Assembly (NCBI GenBank): GCA_002068715.1
Contig: MWAR01000300.1
Coordinates: 1-6,322, forward strand
Direction: 5' to 3'
DNA: 6,322 bases
Source of the DNA: a bacterium ADurb.Bin374
GTDB taxonomy: Bacteria > Riflebacteria > Ozemobacteria > Ozemobacterales > Ozemobacteraceae
Position numbers and translations under genes: made by a program. The notes under the pieces were generated by a model that was not told the DNA's origin, ran no database searches, and was given only the letters and a program-made list of their open reading frames with translations. Shown here piece after piece: positions 1-6,005 of this stretch; position 1 is the stretch's first letter; each line of letters starts with the position of its first letter.

Positions 1-525
1 CGGATTCACCGCCTTGTCGGTCGATATCATGACGAAACGCTCGACCTGCGCATCGTGAGCCGCATGGACGAGGTTCGAGGTGCCGAGAATGTTGTTCTTG
101 ATCGCTTCTTCGGGGTTTGATTCCATCAATGGGACATGCTTATGAGCCGCCGCATGGAAGACGATGTTCGGTTGATACTCACGAAACACCGCTCGGATCT
201 TTGCATCATGCTGGACGTCGGCGATAATCGGAACCAGTTTTGTATGTCCGAGGTCCGGGCGTTCGCTCAGTTCCTGATGAATCGTGTAGATGCTGTTCTC
301 GCCATGTCCCAGCAACAGCACCAGGGAGGGCTGGAACGGCAGGATCTGACGACAAATCTCGCTGCCGATACTTCCACCGGCCCCTGTCACCAGAACGATT
401 TTTCCGGTGATATATGCAGCGATCTCGGCCAGGTTGATGTCGGAAGGCGGCCGGCGCAGCAGGTCCTCGACCGAGATATCACGAAGCTGCATGCTCAGCA
501 GTTTTCCCTCGATCAGTTCCTGCAT
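1..525 (-). CDS. FlaA1/CapD-family nucleotide-sugar 4,6-dehydratase/epimerase, 5'-truncated, 3' end outside window
   Basis: The reverse strand reads open from an ATG at 525 to the window edge: 175 residues, no stop. Motifs in order are RDISVEDLLRRPP (15-27), the Rossmann NAD(P)-binding loop VTGAGGSIGSE (46-56), HAAAHKHVPLME (124-135) and ISTDKAVNP (167-175). The Asp-Lys of STDK is catalytic in this family; the third active-site position lies beyond the window. Family members oxidise and dehydrate or epimerise UDP-linked amino sugars for capsule, O-antigen or glycan synthesis. Long members (WbpM/PglF type) carry a membrane-embedded N-terminal half of about 250-300 residues before the RDV-x-IEDLL motif. 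Here only about 14 residues precede that motif, and the ATG sits inside a segment (MQELIEGKL) that normally continues upstream. No good Shine-Dalgarno precedes the ATG. The reading frame stays open upstream to about 723, but its Ser/Arg-rich translation resembles no membrane domain. The family is certain; whether the product is functional is doubtful, and it may be a 5'-deleted pseudogene. The precise sugar substrate cannot be told. Confidence 0.85.
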   Translation of the reverse strand, partial: MQELIEGKLLSMQLRDISVEDLLRRPPSDINLAEIAAYITGKIVLVTGAGGSIGSEICRQILPFQPSLVLLLGHGENSIYTIHQELSERPDLGHTKLVPIIADVQHDAKIRAVFREYQPNIVFHAAAHKHVPLMESNPEEAIKNNILGTSNLVHAAHDAQVERFVMISTDKAVNP

Positions 526-568
526 GGTGCTGAAGAAACATCTAGAGTATGGAAAAAGCCCGCGAAAT

Positions 569-609
569 CGCGATGCGACACCGAACACCGCGTTCGATGT
601 CGCATCGCG
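569..609. repeat. Perfect 12-bp inverted repeat forming a 41-nt hairpin; possible minus-strand terminator
   Basis: CGCGATGCGACA (569-580) is the exact reverse complement of TGTCGCATCGCG (598-609). After one mismatch (581/597) an inner stem continues, CGAAC (582-586) with GTTCG (592-596), leaving a 5-nt loop. On the minus strand the hairpin is followed, 11 nt later, by five T (557-553). A smaller alternative stem, CGCG-ATTT-CGCG (572-561), lies closer to that T-run. This could end transcripts from the nitroreductase gene before the truncated CapD-type gene. The gap between the main stem and the T-run is long for a classical intrinsic terminator, so the role is uncertain. It also lies about 37 nt upstream of the citrate-synthase-like fragment and could have been part of that gene's leader. 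Confidence 0.6.
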
Positions 610-646
610 GGATGTCCCGGGGCGGGTGTTCCACATGAGGGTTGAC

Positions 647-763
647 ATGGAGACGTTTGCTGCCGCGACCGAAGGACGGCCGATCGAACTCCCGGTGATG
701 AGGGGGGCGCTCGGACTCGAGTTCTACGTGATGAAACGGGATCGTTTCACCTTCCCGCCATGA
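647..763 (+). pseudogene. Probable remnant of a citrate synthase 5' end (38 codons)
   Basis: From an ATG at 647, preceded at 5-nt spacing by GAGGG (637-641), the plus strand encodes 38 residues ending in TGA at 761-763. The stretch GRPIELPVMRGALGLE (residues 10-25), followed by RFTFPP (33-38), resembles the start of type II citrate synthases. Those typically read G-x-x-x-ELPV-x-x-G-(T/A)-LG-P-(D/E), then VIDIR and FTFDPGF. The fragment is about four residues shorter between these blocks and stops exactly where the conserved PGF/STASCES region should follow. No frame downstream continues the enzyme. I read it as a 5' fragment left after deletion or translocation, not a working gene. The resemblance is recalled from family knowledge and was not searched, so a chance match or an unrelated short ORF remains possible. 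Confidence 0.4.
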
Positions 764-781
764 TGTCGAGTCTGATATATA

Positions 782-1609
782 TTATTTTATATAGTGAATG
801 CCGGCCGGGGCATGCTGGACGGCGCGATGGTATGTCACGGCGGGCTTTCCGAACAGCATGACATACCCGATCTGGTGATCTTCCGGGATGCCGAGCCGCG
901 CCTTGAACTTCGGGGCGATGTCGGTGAACGCCCATGTGGCCAGACCGCACCAGAGCGTGCCGAGCCCCATCGACTGGGCGAACAACTCGAACTGAGTCAG
1001 GGCTATGATACAGTCCTGCTCGGGGGTGGCGACTGCGGTGGGGGCCGAGACGACCAGCATGTGCGGGGCGCGGCGGAAAATCGCGTCGACGTTCTTGTCA
1101 CGCCAGAGCGGGACGAAATCCGCGAAGAACTTGAGGTCGGGCGGCAGTTGATCGGCCTGTGCGCGTGCCTCGATGATCTCGTGCAGTTCGTTGCGGATCT
1201 TCGACATGACGGCACGGTCGTCGACCACGCTGAAGAAAACCTGGCGCGAATTACAGCCGGTTGGCGCATGGGAGGTGACTTCAAGAAGCCGCTGGATCAG
1301 GTCAGGCGGCAGATTTTCATCGACATACCGGCGCACGGAACGTCTGCCCTTGATGAGCGCTTCCATCTTGTCGGTATCCGGGAATCGCCCCTTGATCTGG
1401 GCCGACATGGCCGGGTTCTTTCCGAGAATCGAAATGGCTCCGGTCGGACAGACGGCGAGGCAGTGCTGGCATCTGATGCATTTCCCCTCTTTCTCGGCCC
1501 TGATCGACGGAACGCCGGATTCGAGCGAGATGATGAGGGAGGGGCAGTCCGAAACACATGTGCCGCACTTGGTACAACGGGCTTTGTCGACAACGAAATC
1601 GAGTGCCAT
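782..1609 (-). CDS. Nitroreductase-family FMN protein with N-terminal 2[4Fe-4S] ferredoxin domain
   Basis: The product has 275 residues. Residues 1-60 form a bacterial ferredoxin domain with two complete cluster motifs: C12-x2-C15-x2-C18-x3-C22P and C44-x2-C47-x2-C50-x3-C54P. From about residue 80 comes an FMN-binding nitroreductase fold, with the phosphate-binding GRRSVRRY (88-95), the HAPTGCNSRQ segment (114-123) and GLGTLWCGLA (215-224), ending near GYVMLFGKPA (248-257). In such fusions, common in anaerobes, electrons pass from the clusters to FMN and on to an unidentified acceptor, perhaps a nitroaromatic, quinone or enone. The protein should be cytosolic; no signal peptide or membrane segment is visible. 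The ATG at 1609 is preceded by GAGAGGT with good spacing. The gene stands alone, divergent from the hydrogenase operon. Its stop lies within an AT-rich palindromic stretch. The domain assignment is secure; the substrate is unknown. Confidence 0.93.
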   Translation of the reverse strand: MALDFVVDKARCTKCGTCVSDCPSLIISLESGVPSIRAEKEGKCIRCQHCLAVCPTGAISILGKNPAMSAQIKGRFPDTDKMEALIKGRRSVRRYVDENLPPDLIQRLLEVTSHAPTGCNSRQVFFSVVDDRAVMSKIRNELHEIIEARAQADQLPPDLKFFADFVPLWRDKNVDAIFRRAPHMLVVSAPTAVATPEQDCIIALTQFELFAQSMGLGTLWCGLATWAFTDIAPKFKARLGIPEDHQIGYVMLFGKPAVTYHRAVQHAPAGIHYIK

Positions 1610-1638
1610 GCGAAACCTCTCACGGGTGAATTTTTTTT

Positions 1639-1668
1639 ATTCAACCATGAATCAGTCGGATTTGTAAA
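1639..1668 (-). promoter_or_regulatory. Candidate sigma70 promoter of the ferredoxin-nitroreductase gene
   Basis: On the minus strand TTTACA (1668-1663) and TTGAAT (1644-1639) are separated by 18 bp. The -35 matches consensus at five of six positions and the -10 at four of six. An A-tract (1638-1631) follows. Transcription would start near 1632, leaving a leader of about 23 nt with the Shine-Dalgarno GAGAGGT. The placement fits well; the weak -10 keeps the call tentative. Confidence 0.42.
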
Positions 1669-1770
1669 GCGAATCGGTTCTGAACGCCCGCTGACGGGTT
1701 CCAGATGAAACGACGCTGGCCTGACAGCGGAGGGGTGCCCTTGGGAAACGGTTTGTATGACAGGTTTTGG

Positions 1771-1799
1771 TTGACATGGGCGGGGATGCTTGGTATAGT
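1771..1799 (+). promoter_or_regulatory. Near-consensus sigma70 promoter for the hydE-ech operon
   Basis: TTGACA (1771-1776) is a perfect -35. A 17-bp spacer follows, then TATAGT (1794-1799), which matches the -10 consensus at five of six positions. The predicted start, near 1806, gives a leader of about 71 nt before the HypC-HydE fusion gene. It is the only strong promoter seen upstream of the operon. The gene joints downstream are a 4-nt gap, an ATGA overlap and a 16-nt gap, so it probably drives all four genes. No clear dyad operator overlaps it. Confidence 0.72.
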
Positions 1800-1876
1800 C
1801 CCTGGACCGATCTCGCCTCATCTCCGGGGCGTCAGAAAGGGATGAGTTCGCCGTCGTCGCGACTCCCAGACATCGA

Positions 1877-3223
1877 ATGTGTTACTCAATACCGGGAAAG
1901 GTCGTGCGCATCGAGGGACGGAACGTCACCGTCGAGTATTTTGGCGAGCCTCGCCGCGCGATCAGCGAAATGCGCGATCTCGCCGTCGGTGACTACGTCT
2001 ACGCCCAGGGCGGGTTTGTCATCCAGCGCATCCCTCCCTCCGAAGCCGACTCGGTGTTGGCCTTCTGGAAGGAAACCTTCTTCGAGCTCCAGGAGCGCGA
2101 TCTCCAGCTTTCGCGGCTTCATCTCGACGGCACGTCGATCGATCGCAGCCTGCTGAGCCTCTTCGACCGCGCACTCGAGGAACGCCCCGTCACCGACGAC
2201 GATCTCGAACGGCTCCTTTCCCTGGAAACCCCTGCCGAGGTCGATTACCTGTTCCGGGTCGCGAATTTCCTGCGCCACAAGCGCCAGGGAAACTCATGCT
2301 GCGTGCACGGCATCATCGAGTTCTCGAGCCACTGCTCGGGTGCCTGCCTCTATTGCGGCCTGACGGCTGGAAATACGGCGCTTCCGCGGTACAGGCTCGA
2401 CCGGGATTCCCTGCTGAACACGGTTCGCGAAGCGGTCGAGACCTGGGGCTTCAAAACGCTGGTCCTCCAGTCGGGTGAAGACGCCGGCCGTTCCCTCGAT
2501 GAGATTGTCGAGATCATCGGCGAAATAAAGGCCAGATGGCCGCTGCTGCTGTTCATAAGCGTTGGCGAGATCGGCATCGATGGGCTTCGCCGCTGTTACG
2601 AGGCGGGCGCCCGGGGCCTGCTGATGCGTTTCGAAACGTCGAATCCCGACCTCTACGCGCGTGTGCGGCCGGGCCGACGGCTGGAAGACCGGCTTTCCCA
2701 GCTCCGCGCCGCCCGGGAAATGGGCTATCTCGTGATCACCGGTGGCCTCGTCGGCCTGCCCGGCCAGACGGCCCGCGACCTGGTCGGCGATATTCGCACC
2801 GCCGTTTCCCTGCAACCCGACATGTTCTCGTTCGGGCCGCTGGTGCCGCATCCCGCGACCCCGCTTGCCGCAACCCCCGCCGCGGGAACGCTGATGACAC
2901 GCAAGCTCATGGCTGCCTGCCGCATCGCCGAACCGCGCGATACCAGGCTTGTGGTGACGACCGCGTTCGAAACCCTCGAGCCGCGCGCCCGCGAGATGGG
3001 GCTGACGGCCGGGGCAAACTCTCTGATGTTGAACCTGACGCCCGAAACCGTGCGGCCCGCCTATGACCTGTATCCGGGGCGGGCACACGTGAATGAGAGC
3101 GTTGCAAGCCAGATCGAAGACGCGCTGGCGCTGCTGAACCGGCTTGGCCGGGCCCCCACCGATCTGGGGGCCGGAAACGGGCTTGGAATCGGTGGCGCTG
3201 AGGCGTCCGAGACAGCGAGGTGA
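1877..3223 (+). CDS. hydE: HypC-HydE fusion: hydrogenase maturation chaperone domain joined to a HydE-like radical-SAM enzyme
   Basis: The protein has 448 residues. Residues 1-65 match the HypC/HupF family: MCYSIPGKVVRI with the essential Cys2, then VGDYVYAQGGFVIQRI (37-52) and an acidic helix (PPSEADSVLAFWKE). HypC with HypD carries the Fe(CN)2CO unit for [NiFe] sites. The His of the usual VH-x-GFA motif is Gln44 here. Residues about 90-425 match HydE: HGIIEFS (144-150), the radical-SAM motif C153-x3-C157-x2-C160 in CSGACLYCG, RYRL (171-174), VLQSGED (196-202), SVGE (228-231), RFETSN (251-256), GLVGLPGQT (290-298), GPLVPHPATPL (320-330), TTAFETL (361-367), GANSLMLNLTP (379-389) and YPGR (399-402). 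HydE processes the Fe(CO)2(CN)-cysteine synthon of [FeFe] hydrogenase. The second-cluster cysteines found near the C-terminus of many HydE proteins are absent. The start is fixed by the Met-Cys rule although no Shine-Dalgarno is visible. The stop precedes echA by 4 nt. The domains are secure; the joint function, perhaps assembling the Fe-CO/CN group for Ech, is inference. Confidence 0.92.
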   Translation: MCYSIPGKVVRIEGRNVTVEYFGEPRRAISEMRDLAVGDYVYAQGGFVIQRIPPSEADSVLAFWKETFFELQERDLQLSRLHLDGTSIDRSLLSLFDRALEERPVTDDDLERLLSLETPAEVDYLFRVANFLRHKRQGNSCCVHGIIEFSSHCSGACLYCGLTAGNTALPRYRLDRDSLLNTVREAVETWGFKTLVLQSGEDAGRSLDEIVEIIGEIKARWPLLLFISVGEIGIDGLRRCYEAGARGLLMRFETSNPDLYARVRPGRRLEDRLSQLRAAREMGYLVITGGLVGLPGQTARDLVGDIRTAVSLQPDMFSFGPLVPHPATPLAATPAAGTLMTRKLMAACRIAEPRDTRLVVTTAFETLEPRAREMGLTAGANSLMLNLTPETVRPAYDLYPGRAHVNESVASQIEDALALLNRLGRAPTDLGAGNGLGIGGAEASETAR

Positions 3224-3227
3224 AATA

Positions 3228-5129
3228 ATGGTGTCCTGGCTCCTGCTCCTCCTGATCGCCGGCCCGATGTTGTTCGGGCTCGGCATTCTGCTCGCGCCTG
3301 CCCGCGAACTTCGGGTCGGCTTGACGCTCGTCGCCGCCGGCGTCACCGCCGCGGCCGCGCTCTACCTGTCCAGGTGGGGACCGGCATACGGCGAGATTCC
3401 CGTCGCGTCCCACGCACTGCCGATCCTCCTCGACTGGCTGATGATTGCCGCGGTCATCGCGATCGGGCATTTCACCAGGCATACGGCGGTTCTCGTGATG
3501 GGAGTGATTCAGGCGATCATGGGACTCGCCCTGGAGTTCCTTCCCAGGGTCCCGCAGACTGCTTCGCAGGCGGCGTTCGTGTTCGACCAGCTCTCGCTGA
3601 TGATCGTCCTGATCACGTCGGTCGTAGGGGCGCTTGTGCTCGTCTATGCCATTGGCTACATGGAGCGTCACGAGCACCACGGGCCTCACAGCCAGGCGAG
3701 CCAGGGCCAGTTCTTCTTTTTCCTGACCGCCTTCCTCGGGGCCATGAACGGCCTCGTGCTGGCCAACGACATGCGCTGGCTGTCGGCGTTCTGGGAAGCC
3801 ACGACGCTCTGCTCGTTCTTCCTCATCGGGCATGACCGCACGCCCGAGTCCGATCAGAGCGCCCGCAGAGCCATTCTCATCAACGTGTTCGGCGGAGTGT
3901 GCCTGCAGGCCGGCTGGCTCCTGGCCGTTTACAAGGGAAACGGCGACGCGCTTACCTCCTTCAACCAGGCCCATGCCCTCGTTCCGCTGGCGCTCCTGGC
4001 CGTCGCAGCCCTGACGAAATCGGCGCAGATGCCGTTCCAGAGCTGGCTGCTCGGCGCCATGCTCGCCCCGACCCCGGTGTCGGCGCTTCTTCACTCGAGC
4101 ACGATGGTGAACGCCGGCGTGTATCTCGTGATGCGCATGGCTCCCGGATTCGGCGGCTCACGCCTCGCGACGGTCATCGCGCTTGCCGGCGCGTTCACGT
4201 TCATGGCCGCCTCGGCCCTCGCCGTCGGCCAGAGCAACGGCAAGAAGGTTCTGGCCTACTCGACGATCGCGAACCTCGCCCTGATCATCACCTGTGCCGG
4301 CATGTCCACGCCGCTCGGCTACGCGGCCGCGTTCCTGCTGATCGTGTTCCACGCGATCACCAAGGGACTGCTGTTCATCTGCATGGGCACGATCGAGCAG
4401 GCGATCGGCAGCCGCGATATCGAGGATATGCACGGCCTGATGAAGAAGATGCCCTATACGACCGTGATTGCCATCGTCGGCATGGTCGCGATGCTGATGC
4501 CCCCGTTCGGCGTTCTGCTCGGGAAGTGGATCGCGATCGAAACCGCCGTCCATTCGCCGGTCGTGATGCTGATGATCGTTCTCGGAAGCGCTCTGACGGT
4601 CGTCTTCTGGGCGAAATGGCTGGGCCGCATCGTGACCGTTTCCTACCATCACACATACACGATGGAGGAGCTCCCTCCAGTCATGAGCGGTTCGATGCTC
4701 GTCCTTGGCCTTGCGACCCTCCTGAGCGGATTCCTCGCGTTCCCGCTCTTCGAGAAGTTCATCAAACCCCTCGCGGAAGTGATGTATCCGATCTCGAGCC
4801 AGACCGACGCATCCTGGAAGATGCTCCAGATGACGGAATCCTTCATGACCTGGCCTATCTACGTCCTGGCGATTCTGCTCGCCGGCTCGCTGCTCCTGAC
4901 GTTCAAGGCCGTCGACGACGGGAAGCTCCGAAGGCCCTTCATGTGCGGGGAAAACGTCACCGACTGCCAGCTGACCTACGAGTTCCGCAGCATCATGGAC
5001 AGGAGGGAAGTCGCGATGTCGCGCAGCTACTACTTCGCTTCCGTCTTCGGTGAGGAAAACGTGACCTCGTGGGCCAATCCGGTTGCCCTGGCTCTGATTC
5101 TCAGCCTGTTCGGAGTGATCGCGATATGA
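3228..5129 (+). CDS. echA: Ech hydrogenase subunit A (NuoL-like ion-translocating membrane subunit)
   Basis: The 633-residue product is an integral membrane protein of the Mrp/NuoL proton-conducting transporter family, near the usual EchA size. It has a dozen or more hydrophobic segments from residue 3 (WLLLLLIAGPMLFGL) to the C-terminus. Key charged residues of the ion path are present: Glu190 in FWEATTLCSFFLIG (TM5), Lys264 in TKSAQMPFQSWLL (TM7), His289 in LLHSSTMVNAGVYL, Lys339/340 in GKKVLAYST, and Lys379 in HAITKG. A hydrophilic segment (about 561-616) with Cys573 and Cys580 precedes the last membrane helix. I chose the ATG at 3228, with GAGGTGA (3217-3223) as ribosome site. A longer in-frame reading from 3144 would overlap hydE with a non-membrane Arg-rich leader. 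The subunit should couple ferredoxin/H2 electron flow to H+ or Na+ transport. HyfB/HycC-type relatives are the alternative; the order with echB and echC favours Ech. Confidence 0.9.
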   Translation: MVSWLLLLLIAGPMLFGLGILLAPARELRVGLTLVAAGVTAAAALYLSRWGPAYGEIPVASHALPILLDWLMIAAVIAIGHFTRHTAVLVMGVIQAIMGLALEFLPRVPQTASQAAFVFDQLSLMIVLITSVVGALVLVYAIGYMERHEHHGPHSQASQGQFFFFLTAFLGAMNGLVLANDMRWLSAFWEATTLCSFFLIGHDRTPESDQSARRAILINVFGGVCLQAGWLLAVYKGNGDALTSFNQAHALVPLALLAVAALTKSAQMPFQSWLLGAMLAPTPVSALLHSSTMVNAGVYLVMRMAPGFGGSRLATVIALAGAFTFMAASALAVGQSNGKKVLAYSTIANLALIITCAGMSTPLGYAAAFLLIVFHAITKGLLFICMGTIEQAIGSRDIEDMHGLMKKMPYTTVIAIVGMVAMLMPPFGVLLGKWIAIETAVHSPVVMLMIVLGSALTVVFWAKWLGRIVTVSYHHTYTMEELPPVMSGSMLVLGLATLLSGFLAFPLFEKFIKPLAEVMYPISSQTDASWKMLQMTESFMTWPIYVLAILLAGSLLLTFKAVDDGKLRRPFMCGENVTDCQLTYEFRSIMDRREVAMSRSYYFASVFGEENVTSWANPVALALILSLFGVIAI

Positions 5130-5986
5130 TGACGAACATGCCACAACTGTTGATCGCACTCGTTGCAGTCATCGCCGCGCCGGTGGTGGGGGCGCTCCTT
5201 CAGGGGTTCGACCGCATCATCAACGCCCGGATGCAGAGCCGAATCGGGCCGCCGCTTCTCCAGCCCGTCTACGACGTGCTGAAGCTGCTCGGAAAAGAAG
5301 GCGTCATGCTCAACCGCACGCAGGTGCTGTATGCCTGGCTGCACCTGTTCTTCCTGATGCTCGCCACGGCCCTGCTGGCGCTCGGCCAGGACATGATCAT
5401 GACTCTGCTGGTCGTGGCCGTGAGCACCATCGCCCTCATCCTCGGCGGCATGTGCGTTCGCTCGCCCTACAGTCGCATCGGAAGCCAGCGCGAGATCATG
5501 CAGATGCTTTCCTACGAGCCGATTCTCGTCATGCTCGTCATAGGCATTTTCCTGACCAACGGCAGCTTCATGGCCCGCGACATCGCCCTCGCCGGGAAGC
5601 CCCTGCTGCTGACCCTGCCGCTGATCTTCGTCGCGTTCCTGCTCGTGACCGCGATCAAACTGAAAAAGTCGCCCTTCGACCTCGCGACCTCGCATCACGG
5701 CCACCAGGAGATCGTCAAAGGCATCACGATCGAGTATGCGGGCCCCTACCTCGCCGTTCTCGAGATTGCCCACTGGTATGAGACCGCCCTGGTGTTCCTC
5801 GTTCTGGCCGCATTCTGGGCCACCAGCTGGAAAATTGGCATACTGATCGCTATTATAGCCTATGTTATCGAGATCCTGTTCGACAACCTGTGCGCCCGCC
5901 TGACCTACCAGTGGATGCTCACCCACATGTGGACGGTCGGCCTCGGCCTTTCGGTGACGAACCTGATCTGGCTCTACTGGAAATGA
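5126..5986 (+). CDS. echB: Ech hydrogenase subunit B (NuoH-like membrane anchor)
   Basis: The 286-residue product is hydrophobic, with about eight membrane segments, and matches the NuoH/HycD/EchB family. NARMQSRIGPPLLQPVYDVLKLLGKEG (33-59) is the conserved first loop. KSPFDLATSHHGHQEIVKGITIEYAG (181-206) corresponds to the NuoH loop that in complex I carries extra glutamates near the quinone site. Here HHGH replaces them, as expected for a hydrogenase that does not use quinone. The subunit anchors the peripheral hydrogenase arm and connects it to the EchA channel. The start ATG overlaps the echA stop (ATGA, 5126-5129), with GGAGTGA (5112-5118) 7 nt upstream, so translation is probably coupled. 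In-frame ATGs at 5129 and 5138 are alternatives, and a reading from 5069 would overlap echA unnecessarily. Confidence 0.92.
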   Translation: MMTNMPQLLIALVAVIAAPVVGALLQGFDRIINARMQSRIGPPLLQPVYDVLKLLGKEGVMLNRTQVLYAWLHLFFLMLATALLALGQDMIMTLLVVAVSTIALILGGMCVRSPYSRIGSQREIMQMLSYEPILVMLVIGIFLTNGSFMARDIALAGKPLLLTLPLIFVAFLLVTAIKLKKSPFDLATSHHGHQEIVKGITIEYAGPYLAVLEIAHWYETALVFLVLAAFWATSWKIGILIAIIAYVIEILFDNLCARLTYQWMLTHMWTVGLGLSVTNLIWLYWK

Positions 5987-5990
5987 AAAA

Positions 5991-6005
5991 GGGGAATGAA
6001 TCGTG
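5991..6005 (+). promoter_or_regulatory. Ribosome binding site and GTG start of echC
   Basis: An A-run plus GGGG (5991-5994) lies 8 nt before GTG at 6003. The nearer ATG at 5996 is in another frame and soon meets a stop. GTG is the first start that gives the conserved small-subunit sequence. Confidence 0.75.

Noticed and set aside
136..645. Plus-strand 169-codon open frame opposite the CapD-type gene.
   Set aside because: It is the antisense of a strand with clear FlaA1/CapD motifs; its own translation is low-complexity Gln/Asp/Arg-rich and resembles nothing known.
732..749. Small inverted repeat TGAAACG-GGAT-CGTTTCA just downstream of the nitroreductase stop, considered as its terminator.
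   Set aside because: The stem is only 7 bp, contains A/T pairs, and has no T-run after it on either strand.
1629..1646. T8 tract flanked by TGAAT/ATTCA, considered as a terminator.
   Set aside because: The tract is the loop, not the tail, of a weak AT stem, and it sits in the promoter/leader of the minus-strand gene.
794..1708. Plus-strand 304-codon open frame opposite the ferredoxin-nitroreductase.
   Set aside because: The minus strand encodes two complete [4Fe-4S] motifs and a nitroreductase fold here; the plus frame is an artefact of high GC.
1722..1777. TGACAG, TGACAG and TGACAT near the operon promoter, considered as operator repeats.
   Set aside because: Spacing is irregular, the units are only five shared bases, and one is the -35 box itself.
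1842..2156. Possible leader peptide or alternative start at ATG 1842, beside AGAAAGGG.
   Set aside because: The purine stretch directly abuts the ATG with no spacer, and the frame is out of phase with the HypC-HydE gene and gives Ser/Arg-rich nonsense.
2294..4094. Long minus-strand frames (350 and 395 codons) across hydE and echA.
   Set aside because: They lie opposite well-conserved coding sequence and translate to Arg/Gln/Gly-rich protein without recognisable domains.
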